64,000 bases of DNA, from contig NC_046680.1 of the NCBI RefSeq assembly GCF_009870125.1, forward strand, positions 6,200,001 to 6,264,000. Direction: 5' to 3'. The stretch comes from Drosophila pseudoobscura. Its lineage: Eukaryota; Arthropoda; Insecta; Diptera; Drosophilidae. Positions 10,301-22,835 of this stretch are shown piece by piece. The translations under genes were made by a program, and so were the position numbers. The notes below the pieces were generated by a model, which saw only the letters and a program-made list of their open reading frames with translations, was not told the origin of the DNA and ran no database searches. Position 1 is the stretch's first letter; each line of letters starts with the position of its first letter.

Positions 10301-13300
10301 CCGGTGGGTGCCCTGCGGCCGTAGCTACAGACAGAGCTGTTGAGGCAGTGCAACATAACCTTCTGCAGCTTGGCGCGGGCCAGCAGATCGGCTATGTAGC
10401 ATGCCAGACCTCTGCCCATTCCCTTCACGATTTCAATTAGCTCTGAGCAAATCAGGGTCAACAGCTCAATGCTCTCCAGCTGGATCCTGCGGTTATTGAC
10501 AATATCCTGCAGAGTGGGCGACTGCCGCTGCGCGTCCAGTGACTCGCGCTGGAAGTATCCGCGAGCATAGAATAGACACAACGTGACCAGCAGCTCCAAC
10601 TGCATGCATCCGCGATAGCCCTGGGCATACTCCGAGTTGCCCACACTGCCATCGAATCCCTTGCCTGAGATGCTCTTGCGGTGACGGACAAGAAGCTGCT
10701 TCAAGCTGGCGCTCGAAAAGGAGGTGGTAATGGACAGGCAGAGGAAGGTGCGCTTGTCGCAGCATATGATGTTGCGCAGCGTCTGCAGGGCGTATAGGGT
10801 CTGGCGCGTGTCGTAGATGGCCAAATAGAGGAGCAAGTGGTTGTGGTACAAATGGGCTGCGTCGGCCAGGGAGCTGCTGCTCTTCATGGAGCTGCGCAGA
10901 CTGGTTTGCTCCTCCGCGGCAGCAGCCGCCGCTGCATTCTGTCGAAGGATCTCCACGTTCTGCTTGCCCTTCTCCAGGGCCTTCTGCCAGTCGGGCTGCA
11001 GTTTGCTAGTCTCCAGGCTGAGATTGCGTCGCTTGTCCTCCACATTGATGGTGGAGTCTGTGGCTGCTGTTGCTTCCTCCTCGCCCTGAGGATCGCCCTC
11101 CGGAGCAGGCTCCGCCTGGGAGCAGGAGTTACTGAGGTTGCTGTCCGTGGATGTCTTCGATATGCAGCTCAGCCTCTTCTTGTCGCTGCTTGTCAGCAGC
11201 TTCTTGCGCTTGCCCAGCTTCTTGTCCTCGCGGAAGTACTCATCCGCTGGCAGGGCATCCGCATGCATGTCCGCCAAGCTGTGCTCTGTCTGGTCTGTGG
11301 CCACAGAGTTCAGACTGTTCTCGCCAGGAGTCTTCTCTCGGGTGAGACGGTACGTCTTGCGACTCTTGATCTTCTCATGCTGCGTAAGGGCCTCCGTGAC
11401 GCGCTCGCAGTCACCCACGAATCGCTTGACATCATCACTGACCCCGGCACTGGAGCTGACCGTGATGCTGTCCTCCTTCTCCAGACTGGTTTCCCGCAGT
11501 TCCGAGTCCGACTCGAAGTCGCTGCTATCGGAGTTGTCGGTTATGTCCTGGTCAAAGTGCGACGACTGATCCTGCTGCTGCTGCGACGGCGGTGGCGGCT
11601 GCTCTTGGGCTGATGGCTGATCGCTCTCGTCCATGGCACACGCGAGCTTTTGCTCCAGCGGCGTCTCTTTGTGGGGGATCTCGATTCGGGGCTCCTCCAG
11701 ATCCGTTTCGTCGTCAAAGTCCGTGGCATTTTCCAGGGGATTGATGATCAGGCCAATGGTGTTCACATCCTGCGCTGCCTCCGTGGCCAAGGCCGTCTTG
11801 TCGCTCACGAAGTTTGATGTCTTGTTGGTCTTTCCTCCGCTCAGAGTCACCCCAAAGATTTTCTTGGGTAAATTTCGGATGGGACTCTTCTTCTTGGCCC
11901 CGCTGGTGGTCTCCATGTGGTGATACTTGACGTTTCCCTGCTCCGAGCTGATGGCGTACACATCCCGCTCGAAGGCAGGTGCAGTGTCTCCTTCGGCCTC
12001 GGCAGATTCCCGATACAGCTGCTGCATGTGGACAATGCCCACCCGCTTCGAGTTGGCCGAGAGGAGAATCTTGTAGAGCGGCTTGGTCAGACGCGCCAGA
12101 TCTCCGCGCAGCAGCGAGGCCTGCAGCCAGTTGGTCACGAATGTCCGTTCGGACATGTAGTGGGGCAGGGCCAAGGTGTCCAGCACCTTGAGCAGGGTCT
12201 TCTCGAATCCCCGCGACGTCTGCTTGTCCCTGCCTAGATGCCACAGCAACTCGAATTTCTTGAAGCTGCGCGCCTGGCTCTCCCTCAACCGCTCGGTGGA
12301 CTCTGTGGGACACAGCAGTTGGGCATCGCCCAATCGCTCCAGCTGGAAGCTGCGCAACGCTGTTCTACCAACTCCAGGGATTGGCTGAATCTGCAGCAGA
12401 TGCTGCGCCTGCATTCGGTTGCCAATGACCGTCTCCACGAGGCCGCTCTCCAGGCAGCTGTGCAACTGATGCAGCAGCGCCACAGTTTGCGCGGGATCCG
12501 TGCAGGAGGCCCCCAGGTAGTCCCACAGAATGGAGCTCACCAGCTGAAAGACTCGTGTCTGCTGCTCCATGTAACTGACGTGGCCGAACTTTAGGAGCGG
12601 CAGCATCACCACGAAGGTGACTCCCGGACTCGTTGTGTGCTCAATCTGGGAGCGCAATAAGCTACGAAGAAAGGGCAACTGTGCGTCAGTCAGGGTTAAG
12701 CCGGTAGACGAAACTGATCGCTTACCTGATTAGATCGAAGAGCGTTGTGATGGCCGACACCTGGAGTTCCTTGTCGCTTTGGGCAAAGCACGCCACCAGA
12801 CACAGGACCTTCAGCCAATTCGGCAACTCCGGCTCTAAATGAGAATAAGCATCAAATAATCAAATGAGATTGATCTCTTTCAAAGTCTGTACGCCCACTC
12901 ACCACTCCTGTCGAGCACAATGTGCTTGTTGCAGTTGGGGAACGTGGACATCTCCACCAGCAATGAGGCCGCCAGTTTGACGGCTCCGCGCATGCTTAAG
13001 CTCAGCTGCAGTTCGGCGAGCTGCTGGACACTACGCTGCGTCTGGGTGTCGATGAGCAGACTCTGTGTCTGCCTCTCCGGGGCTTCCGTGGCTTCGCTGT
13101 CGCTGCTCAGCTCGCTGGCACTGGCCAGCAGTGGCAGAGAGTGATTGAGGAGTCGTTGCAGCTGCTTGGAGCGCGGCACTTTGTCCACGCGCAGCAGATT
13201 GAACAGACGCTCGATTTGTGACTCGCGGATGGGGCACTCATACTCCAGCACTTGCTCTACCAGAAACAGGCTGGAGGTGTGGCTTGAGCTGTGGATGCTG

Positions 13301-16007
13301 GTGCTGCGCTGGAGCTGAACCTTCACCGAGCTCTCCGACATGCCATCCGACTCGATTTGTAGCAGTTTGCGGGCCACGTATACCTCGAAAAAGATCTCGT
13401 ACTGGCGGATGCACTTCTCCAGTATCGAGTACCCTCGCTGCTGGGTGGCCTGGCTCTCATCGTCGAGATAGAACTGCGGCGATTGTGGGTCGGGTGGGGC
13501 GCTCTTTGGCTCCTCGGCATCATGAACATTTCCAGCAGAGTCAGCGACGGCTGCGGACTGCACCAGCACAATGTCCTTGGGTCGCTGTTTCTTGGGACTG
13601 CGTATGAAGGGCACTTTTGCCTTGGCCTTGAGCTTCTTGATGCTCCGCGGAGTGTCTAGGTCCGAGGACGACTGCTGGCCCGTGTCCGAGGCGCTTATCT
13701 GGATGAAACGGATGGGATGGTTTACCAATCAGTTATTTCAAATAAATCTCGGGATTTATCCCGATTTATCACTCACATCCTTGTCCAGCTCAGAGAGACG
13801 TGAAATGGACTTGGCCTTCTTCTTGCTGGGACTCTGTCGTCCCACGCTCTGATTGGAGGCCGAGCGTCGGATGAGATCCTCGTCGTTGGGATCTGCGCTT
13901 TGAAGCGAGTTCTCTGCAAACTGGTTCAGGCGAGAGTCCGACTTGCTTTTCTCCAGGGAACTTCCCTGTGTATGTGTGCCCGGCACTCCCTTGTTAGCAC
14001 TGTCGATTGCCGCCGCCGCATTGACTGTAATCTTCTCATCCGATGAGGAGCCTGCGCACTGCTGCTCCATAAGCTTGTTCAGTTTAATGGGACTTCTGTG
14101 GGCGACAAACAGGCAGATAGACGGATAGGAATAGGTTACCAAAGATTATCTTGTGATTTTCTTTTGTTTCGCTTACGTTATCATTGGCTGCACCCTAGAT
14201 ACGATCTTCATGCAGAGCTTGAGGGAGGCGGTTATCTCGCTGCTGGTCACGCGATCCATGTGAAGCGACAGCAGCTGGGTGATGGCCAGGAACACTTTGG
14301 GCAGATAGACGCGCGTCGTCTCCGTGTACATTTCCAGGGAAACGGTCTCCAGAAGGAACTCGGTGAGCACGCAGATCTCCAGCACACACGGATCCCCAGA
14401 GCCCACCTCGCAAGCAAATTTATCGCCGCCTTCAGCACTCGCCTGAGGCAGAAGCTTGTCCGAGGAGTTTGCCTGGTGGCAGGCGCGCTCAAACATGTTA
14501 GTCATGTAGCTCCAGATGTAGGCCGGATCGAAGGTGGCGAAGAGAAGGTTGGCGGACTTGAGAGCCTCCGGATTGCCGCTGGAGATGTACATGGCCCGTA
14601 TGATGTCGTGGAGGACGTAGTCCAAGACAGCGCTGCCAATCTCTGCCTTGTCAAGGAGCGATAACATAATTCGATAGGGCTTCAGATCCATGGGGGCACA
14701 CTCCAGACTCAGCCGCAGCGTTGTTATTAAAGCCCGTATCAGTATGTGCCTCGAATGCTTCACAAAGTACGGCTCCGGTGGCTCGTCCAGCGGGGTTGCC
14801 GAGGCGTCCAGCGAGAGTGTGTCATAGGTGGGCGAGTTCTTGGCCACCTCGCTGCCCAGCAGCCAGCTAAACAGTCGCCTATTTAGCGACATGTCGCGTC
14901 TCAGTATTGTATTGAGGCCGTTGGTGACCAACTTGACCAGATCATCTTCGGCCAGCAGTGCCGTGTGCATGGGAAAACCGAGCAACAGGAATTCCAGCGT
15001 GTTGCGCTGCACCAGGATCAGGGAGTCGTTCAAACAGGCACACAGCGCCGACATCATTATCTCCCGATTGTGGCCCATAACATAGATTTGTTCCTGCATG
15101 TCCAGCCGCTTGTTGAAATGCTCCAGCAGGTAGGTGATGGCTGGCAGACGGATCGCCGCATTATTGGCCACCGACTCCCAGAGCACCGTGTAGAAGTGCA
15201 TGGGATTGACGGCATTGCACACTTGCTTCAGCAACGCACTTATCCGCTCAAAATGGTCCAGCCCGCAGTCGTAGCCGGGCAAGACGCCGTTCAGAAATCC
15301 GCTCAGAGCAGGCCGCAGTTTGTCCCCGAGTGGAACGAAATATGTTTCATAGATGGCCAGCAGAGCGGGCCGCACATTCATGGCGGCATAGCCCAGCAGG
15401 GGGAACAGGCCAGCGCTGGAAGAGCAGGACAATTAGAGAATACTCTTCGTGGAGTGCTGGGGTGGATACTCACCTGTAAATAAACTCTGTGGCCAGACGC
15501 TCGGGTCCAGTCTTGCTGAATATCACCGAGTAGGTCTCAAGGGCCTTCAGATGCACGCCCGAGGGCAGGGCGGGATGCATGCACTGGGCCAGACGCTTGG
15601 CAATCTTCAGGCGTCTGGGTATGACCTGATACTGCGTATTGCTTGATATTGCCTGCCAAAGCAAAGAAAAAACAAAACAAAACACCAGTTAAAAACAAGC
15701 CGAGATAAGAATTGGTCCCTCATGGGGAAAGCGAGGTAGTGATTCAGTTCTGCTCGACCCGGCCATATCTCAGTTGCCACATTGCGGCGATAAAACCCCC
15801 TTGTGATGTGATGGGCCTTGCTGGGCTGGAGTTGAGTGCTGGGTGATTCAATACCTTGCTAAGTTTGCCCAGTGCCGATATCAAATCCGCCCACTCGCTG
15901 GAGTACTCGAAATTGCGCAGCGCTTTGTCGATGTTCGTCATGTAGTTGCGGTACTTGGCCTCGGCCATGAGTTTCTGCTCCTCCATGAGTGCGTCTGCAG
16001 ACTCCAT
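7361..16007 (-). CDS. Dopey (DOP1 homologue), membrane-trafficking scaffold
   Basis: Ten coding exons on the minus strand: 15855-16007, 15474-15652, 14177-15415, 13777-14095, 12903-13698, 12726-12834, 8337-12661, 8062-8257, 7655-7997 and 7361-7582. All junctions keep frame and give about 2626 residues. The N-terminus ([20 protein letters not shown]) and the following block are the conserved Dopey N-terminal region; the C-terminal half carries helical leucine-rich repeats. Dopey proteins act with MON2 and a flippase at Golgi and endosomes in vesicle traffic. The middle (residues encoded about 11-12 kb) is acidic, Ser-rich and probably disordered. For the 4.3 kb exon the acceptor at 12662-12663 was chosen because the nearby upstream AG breaks frame. 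I recall the D. melanogaster orthologue as CG15099. Confidence 0.92.
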
Positions 16008-17744
16008 GGCGACGTCTTTTGCCAGTCGGCTATTCGGTTTTCAAATTAATTACTCTCAAGCTCTCAAGATTGAGTCGTTGGCTTAGTCGGAGCACTGCAA
16101 AACAAAAGCCAGAAAGCGAATAATCAATAGCAATTAGCAAAAAGCAAACACAAACACTTGTTGCCTTCGTCGTGCTTGGTGGGGATGGTGGCCGTCGTCG
16201 TGTCGCGTCGCCTCGCGTCGCGTGTCCTTGGTTTTGAAGTCTTTATGGCATACAGTATACAGTTGTTTCAATTTTAAAACGCTCCGCTCTTCACCTCTGC
16301 ATATTGGAAAAGTGTGGCATCCAGAGCACTTGCTTGCTTGGTAACACAAGAAGGCGTGTGGGAGGGTAGGGTCTGTAAGCTAAATGCAGTTGTCGTAACA
16401 GCGGAATGGGAATGGGAACGGGCACGGGTGGCTTCTTTGTTGGCGTATTATTCCTATATACACACACAGCACAAAACACAGCACACAAGTTTCGCTTAAT
16501 TGAGTTTCTAAAGCATTTCAAAATTTCACCTTGTTAACCCCCGTTCTGCGTACAGCGTATTCAGGTTTTTAATTTGTTATCAACAATTCCCGGGAATCAA
16601 TTCGAACCGACGAAAATGTTACCCTAGTGCGTGGCAGGATAAAGTGTTTCGACGCTCTCTCTCCGCTCTGAATGAATGCAGTGACTGTTGGTGTTGGTTG
16701 GCAGACTACAGACCAGCTGATGACGAATTTTTGCTGTTTGCTCTCGCCAACGGGAGGGTGAGGGACAGAGCGGTGCGCGTGACGATGGTGAAGGGAAGTG
16801 GGGAGTTCGTTCAGACAGAAAGAGACAGACTTGTGTTTGTTTTCGCTTCATATATTACGGTTACATCGATTGAGCTACTGCATTTGGCAGTGTTGGTGCA
16901 TACCGCAGCTTTCGTTTGTTGCTTTTAATACATTTCACATTATTTTTTATTGCACTTATTCTGTGTGATTTGTGATTGTGTTGTTTTTTTTTTACATGGC
17001 AAATTTTTTTGCTGTAACTTGCTAGAGATGGTCGATTCTGCTTTTTATCTGTGACTCTTCACGAGTATTTTTAAGCAACCGATGAATGATCGATACCTGT
17101 TTTACTTCAAATCATCGCATTGCGGAAAACAATAGAAAAAGGACGATGGAAGGGGGAGGGTTCTGGCCGAACAGCTGCTCGGTTCACACATGCAACAACA
17201 AAAATGCTTAGGGAATGGGCTATAAAAAGGGGTGGGGTATCGACAACAGGCAAAAACAGCCAAGGAAACAGCCGATTTTGTCTCAAGGTATATTAGGCAA
17301 AGGGGTGGATTTTACCTTGCATGCGTTGCAGTTTCAGGGCCGTGTTGCCTCTTGTCCATACCCCGTTTGTAATTTGCGACTGTCCAGGGGGCCGAGTTCG
17401 AAAGAACGGTTGGAATTTGAGACACGGGGCTCCAGAAAAAGCCCCTCCAATTTTTTTCCTCGTTGGCGTCGGTCGGTGCTCATGTTCGTGTTTCTTCGGA
17501 TTTTAGGAGAATTATAGAAACCAATTCATGTATGAAAGTCAATAGATTTAATGTTTCTTTTCTTTCGCAAACTCAATAAATTACTAACTGATTGCTGGCT
17601 ACACTTCAAATAAATACAAAGTTTGTTAAATGCAAACGAAATAAATATAGAAAAATGATTGGAGCTGTGCCAGTCGACGGCGAATGCGTGATTAGAAAGT
17701 TGAGGTAAAAATGTCCAGCATATTTATGGAGTATATTCAAAGCC
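16008..17744. other. Dopey 5' region and MetRS 3' region
   Basis: Both neighbours are on the minus strand. A TTTGCAG acceptor near 16095-16101 suggests a 5' UTR intron of Dopey, and its promoter probably lies around 16.6-17.1 kb. The part near 17.5-17.74 kb is the 3' UTR of methionyl-tRNA synthetase. Open frames here do not resemble proteins. Confidence 0.5.
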
Positions 17745-20700
17745 TTACTTCTTCTTCTTGCCCTTGCCCTGTCCGCCAGCGGCTGGTGCTCCAGTCAGAG
17801 CCGCCAGCTGGTTCTTCAGGGCCAAGAGAATATCAACTTCTGGCTTCCACACAGACGCATCACCCTTGGCTTTTAAGGTTCTCACCTTTTCTGCCTGCTG
17901 TGCAAGTTTGTCTTCCAATGCCTTGACTTGGCCTGCGTCGGCCGAGGCTGCAGGAGGAGCAGCTGTAGTTGCAGCAGGAGCTGCTGCAGCCGCTTTGGCT
18001 GCCTTTTGTGCAGCTTCGAGCTGTTTCTTCAGATCAAGCAGCACATTCACCTCTGGCTGCCACACCGTTTTGTCTTTTGTGCTACCCTTTAGGTTTCGCA
18101 CCTTTTCGCCCTGCGCTTGTACGGCCTTCTCCAGATCCTGCACTGATTGTCCACCATTCGATGGCGCAGGAGCAGAAGCTGGCGCAGCTACAGCGGTCTT
18201 CTTAGCCTCCTCCAGTTGCTTCTTCAGGTCTAGCAGTTTGCTGACTTCTGGCTGCCACACTGTCTTGTCCTTGGTGCTCGTCTTTAGCTGTCGCACCTTA
18301 TCGGCCTGAGCTTGCACGGCTTGCTCCAGGTCTGCGGTGCTTGACTGGCTCTGCACGGACGCTTTCGTCTCCTGGGATCCACCATACTTGGTCTTGAGCT
18401 CATCAATGAAGGACTGCTCCAGTTTGGCGAAGAGGGGCGCGGGCTTTCCGATCTTGTGTCCTGCGGGGAGTAGCAAGGTGGCCAATGGTTTCCTAAATAA
18501 TGACACACACAGATTGAGAAACAGCTCTGATGATACAGGGGATCCATTCACTTACTCTGCATTGAGCGGCGTCTGTTTGGCGTTGAGCTGGGCAAAGAGA
18601 GTTCGTGCCGTGGAGGGCATGTAGGGGAAGAGGAGGTTAGCCAACAGACAGGCAATGTTTGCGCACAAGCCAATGATGGTGGCAGCGCGCTTCTTTTGCT
18701 CATCGCTGCCCTTGAGGAGCACCCAGGGCTGCTGTGTCTGCATATAACCATTGCCATGCCGGGAAATAGCCAAAAGATGACGAATGCCATCGCGCAGCTT
18801 GGCTTTCTCCAAAGAATTGATGTATCCGCGGAGCTCGCGGTTGACAAGGGCCAGCAAAATGAGCTCCTCTTCCGTGGCGACCACCTCGGGAACAATGCTG
18901 TTGAAGTTCTTCTCGCAGAAGACCAGAGCACGATTGACAAAGTTGCCCAAATTGTTGAGAAGCTCAGAGTTGTTGCGTGCCGCCAAATCGTTCCAACTGA
19001 AGCTCGAGTCCTGGCCCTCTGGTCGTGCCGAGGCCAAATAGAAGCGCCAGACATCTGCCGGAATGCCCGTTGCCTGGGCATCATTGCCAAAGACTCCGAT
19101 TCCGCGACTCTTGCTGAACTTTCCATCCTCGTAGTTCAGATACTCGGTGGCCATTATGTGCGACACGAGCGTGTGTCCCTTATTGATGGCCAGCAGGACG
19201 CTGGGCCACACAACCGAGTGGAAGGGCACATTGTCCTTGGCCATGAACTGGAACAGCTCCACGTCAGTTCCCTTGGCGGGCTGCCACCATTTCTGATACT
19301 CCTTGGTGTAGCGCTTAGTCATCGACACGTATCCGAAGGGCGCATCGAACCACACATAAAAGACCTTCTTCTCGAAGCCGCTGTGGGGCACTGGAATTCC
19401 CCATTTCAGATCTCGCGTGATGCATCGCGGCTTGAGGCCCTCCCTCAGCCAGGCTCTCGTGATCACTTTGGCATTGTGGGTCCACCCATTCTCCGCCTTG
19501 TCCACCCACTCACGGAGCCGAGGCTCGGCCTTGGGTAGATCGATAAACAATTGATCCGAGGAGCGCAGGATGGGCGCAGTGTTGCACACTTTGCAGCGTG
19601 GACGGATCAGTTCGGTGGCATTCACCAGCTTGCCGCATTTGTCACATTGATCGCCGCGGGCATCCGCATAGCCGCAGCCAGGATGCGGACAGGTGCCCTC
19701 CACAAAGCTGAAGGCAAATCTCAATTTAGGGATTATATTTCAAGGCAGAAAGTCTTGAAAAACTCACCGATCGGCCAGGAAACGGTCGCACTTCTGGCAG
19801 AGCAACTGCTCCACGCTCTCTGTGATGATATACCCAGCACTGTGGACATCCGTGAATGCCTCCTGCACAATGCTGCAAAATCAGAATAATCTCAGTTGGA
19901 AATCCACAGCCACTTCCACAAATTCATTATTCACTCACTCTGTTTGCTCCTGGGTGGTGGTGCGCCCAAAGTAATCGAAACCAATGCCAAACCAGCGATA
20001 GATGGAATTGTGGAGCTCAAAGTACTTGTCGCAAATCTCCCGCGGCGTCATGTTCTCGGCCAGAGCCTTGTTCTCCGTGGCCGTGCCATATTCATCTGTG
20101 CCGCAGATGAGCAGCGTGTTGTAGCCGGCGCAGCGGGAGTAGCGAGCGAAAATATCCGCAGACAGGACACAGCCAATTATGTTGCCCAAGTGGGGAACAT
20201 TGTTAACATACGGCAGGGCCGAAGTGATGAGCACGTTGCGTTCGCCCGCTTTGGGTAGCACAGTGCGTTGCTCCTGGACATCCTTGGGGGCTGTGTACGT
20301 AAAGGAAGCTCCTGCTGCGGCTAGTTCCTCATCTGTGACTGTGTCCGCGACTGTGGATGCTGTTTCCGCCAATAGTTTGCCCGCATCCGCCAGGCTGAGA
20401 CGTTTCAGTGGCACGTGATGTAGTCCACCATAGCGATTCGACTGCTGCAGCGCATTGAAGCTAAGATCCTTCAGCGGCTGTTCGGCCAACACCTGCTGTA
20501 CCTCGGGCAACGCTTTCACCCGGTTATACCAGCCGTGCAGGCTCTCCAAATTCTGCGCGCCCTTGAGAGTGCCATCCGGAGCGAGAAGTGACCAAACAGC
20601 AATGTCAGCAGCGCTCAACTTGTCTCCGGCTAGGTAAGGCGTAGCTTTCAGGCAATCGTCCAGCTTTTTCACCAAAGCATTCAGCACCGGTAAAGCGTTT

Positions 20701-21165
20701 GGATCGGCACGGTGTCCCACGGCCATGTGATGGGCGAGGGCAGGCGCCAGCAACGTGGTCGACCATTCCAGCCACTGTTGGAGAAGATTGGTTTAACCTT
20801 GAAGGGTCATTGCTTAAATTAGGCGCAATTATGCTTGCTTCCGTACCTCATCCCTCAGCTGGCCCTCATCCACGAACAGATACTTGGCGATGGCTGCAGG
20901 CGAGAACAGACGCAGTCCATTGTCCAGCTCCAGTGTGGGTAGAATCAGGAAATCCTTGAATTTGGCATCTGCAACAAAACCAGTTATTGCATCAGACACG
21001 ATTACCTAGTCATAGTGCATGCACTCCGCCGGAGTTCCCCATGGAAGTTGTTCTTCACCCACCATTTAGATTTAGGTTAACCAGTTGAACCGACCGCTTG
21101 GCGAATTTGGCCAGCATCAGCAGCTGCAGTCCCAGGGGATTGCCTTCGTTTGTGTATATTATCAT
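17745..21165 (-). CDS. MetRS: Cytosolic methionyl-tRNA synthetase
   Basis: Six exons on the minus strand: 21063-21165, 20847-20968, 19939-20774, 19768-19872, 18556-19707 and 17745-18492, giving 1021 residues. It charges initiator and elongator tRNA-Met with methionine. Residues 1 to about 180 are a GST-like domain. The catalytic core has the HIGH-type motif HLGN near residue 270, zinc-binding cysteines (CPHPGC, CDKC, CKVC) and the KMSKS-type motif KFSKS near 585. The C-terminus holds three tandem WHEP domains at about 828-872, 893-938 and 965-1010, each with a VW(Q/K)PEV core, separated by Ala/Pro-rich linkers. WHEP domains mediate tRNA or multisynthetase contacts. It lies 413 bp from the divergent complex I gene, so the two may share a promoter. 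I recall the orthologue as CG15100. Confidence 0.96.
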
Positions 21166-21578
21166 CTTGCCGAGATCCAACTTTTAATTCAATTTACGTG
21201 GCAAAAGAGGGTAAAAATCTTACGAATTTCTGCACCGCACACGCACGCGAATTGGTCAGCAGCACCTTGAACGAACTTAACCCACTTAACCCCCCTACTT
21301 TTAAACAGACCAACTACTTGAGGTAAATGGCGGAAAATAAATCCGACGGTAAATTCTTCTTGTAGGTCCATGCTTCTTTCCTATGAACTAAAAAAAAATC
21401 ACACAATCTTTCACCTGAACTGCGCTAAAATTCTTCAAGTTTCGTAATATGCGTGTGTGTATTTAAGTACCCATTGCTCGAAAATGGGTTAATCATAAGT
21501 TGACTGCCAAACAGCTGATTTGTCCGTGTCTGTTTTCCGTTCGTGCAAAAAAATAACAAGACAACTTTTCTTGGCAAG
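21166..21578. promoter_or_regulatory. Probable bidirectional promoter, MetRS / ND-MWFE
   Basis: 413 bp separate the two divergent start codons. No TATA box is evident, as usual for housekeeping genes. The assignment rests on gene orientation only. Confidence 0.5.
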
Positions 21579-22429
21579 ATGTGGTTCGAAATCCTACCTG
21601 GCGCTGCTATTATCACCGTGCTCCTGTCCGTGCCCATATACGCCATGTACGGCGTGCAGAAGCTGACGCTGGGCAATGTGAGTTAGACCGCTACCTCCTG
21701 TCCGAGCAATTCCAAATTCTTATATAACCACAGTTAATTGGGCACTATACGGAATTTATAAAACATATTCCAAGCTCCGCGGATGTACAGCTTGTGGCAA
21801 ATAGTTTTCTGGCAATGATTTCTAATGGTTTTCTTCTACTCCCGCAGGCCTTCCGTCGCAACATGGACGAGCGTTTCAGCCGTGTGATGTACCAACGCGA
21901 CTTCCGACTGACCGATAATCCATACTTGATGAATGTAAGTGCTATTTGTTGATCAGTGTTTTCGTATTCTCTGCATTCCATTCCTCATTATAATATTATT
22001 GGTCAGTGTTTCGTTCTGTTGTTTTTTTTTTTATTTCCGCCTTGTTATACTTCATTGGTGTTGGGTCGCTTCATTTCCTTATCGTTACGCACGTTCATTT
22101 AAAGTTTCCACAGCCGTTCCTCTGTATTGAGACACAATTCATTTACTTGCAGGGCCTCGATGCCATACCAGACGAGAAGAAGGAATAAGTTGATCTAAGT
22201 GAAATTTCTTTAAAACTTAAGTGCAAAAGTGAATAAACGTAAAGTGCGGAAGTGAAAGATTGGTCGTTGTAGAGTTTTCCTGTAGTTTTCCTTCCATTGC
22301 CCAGATCTATACCCAGCCCTCTTCTCTTCCTAGGGACTTGACGCCATTCCCGATGATGAAGAAGACGATCAGAATAAGGAGCTGAATGAAGATTTCAATG
22401 TGGGTGATGATCCCGATCAGGAAAATTAG
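21579..22429 (+). CDS. ND-MWFE: NADH dehydrogenase (complex I) MWFE subunit, NDUFA1
   Basis: The product begins MWFEILPG, the diagnostic start of the MWFE/NDUFA1 subunit, with one membrane helix (AAIITVLLSVPIYAMYGV) that anchors it in the inner mitochondrial membrane arm of complex I. Exons are 21579-21677 and 21848-21934, followed by one of two alternative last exons. Exon 3a (22153-22188) ends GLDAIPDEKKE and gives 73 residues, the normal family size. Exon 3b (22334-22429) also begins GLDAIPD but adds an acidic tail and gives 93 residues. Each has its own acceptor (TTGCAG, TTCCTAG), stop codon and AATAAA signal. The two exons look like a tandem duplication. The family call is firm; use of exon 3b is inferred. 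Confidence 0.93.
22232..22237 (+). terminator. Polyadenylation signal after exon 3a
   Basis: AATAAA, 44 bp after the first ND-MWFE stop codon and before exon 3b. Confidence 0.7.
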
Positions 22430-22471
22430 ATCAATCCAAAATGAAACATGTATACTGTAATTTCAATTCAG

Positions 22472-22477
22472 AATAAA
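22472..22477 (+). terminator. Polyadenylation signal after exon 3b
   Basis: AATAAA, 43 bp after the second ND-MWFE stop codon. Confidence 0.7.
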
Positions 22478-22835
22478 GTCAAGGGCCTCCCCTTTGCCTT
22501 GGCTTTTGCCGCGCATTTAACAACCCTGTTCTTGAGGTAGAAACCACCCCTGTGAACCCCTGTGCGTGGCCCAGTCCGTTGGCCTGTCGTCGCCAACTTT
22601 TGTGGTATTCGGTGAAAAGGCGTCGTCGACGGGAGAATAACATTGCGAAAATAAACTGATTTCCCCGGTTTTCGTCACTCAAATTTTTCCAGAAAGTGGC
22701 TAAAGATTAGCAGGAGAGCCAGTGCATCCGCCTGGAGCTGTGTGAGATGAGTGAAGTTGGTAATCCCAGTGACAATTTCGTTTAGAAAGTGTCCGCCAAA
22801 CAAAGCTTCTGCCGTGCATATACAGAAACGCAGCC
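22478..22835. other. Spacer, 5' region of Nrk
   Basis: No coding region is supported. It presumably holds the Nrk promoter and 5' UTR. Confidence 0.5.

Noticed and set aside
12662-12683. Alternative acceptor GCACAG for the large Dopey exon
   Set aside because: Using it breaks the frame set by the previous exon; the CTTCGTAG acceptor 17 bp downstream keeps it.
7361-15483. Many long plus-strand open frames opposite Dopey
   Set aside because: They are antisense shadows of GC-rich Dopey exons; they lack start context, splice logic and protein-like composition.
18696-19538. 280-codon plus-strand open frame opposite MetRS
   Set aside because: It is antisense to the highly constrained catalytic core of MetRS and has no domain features.
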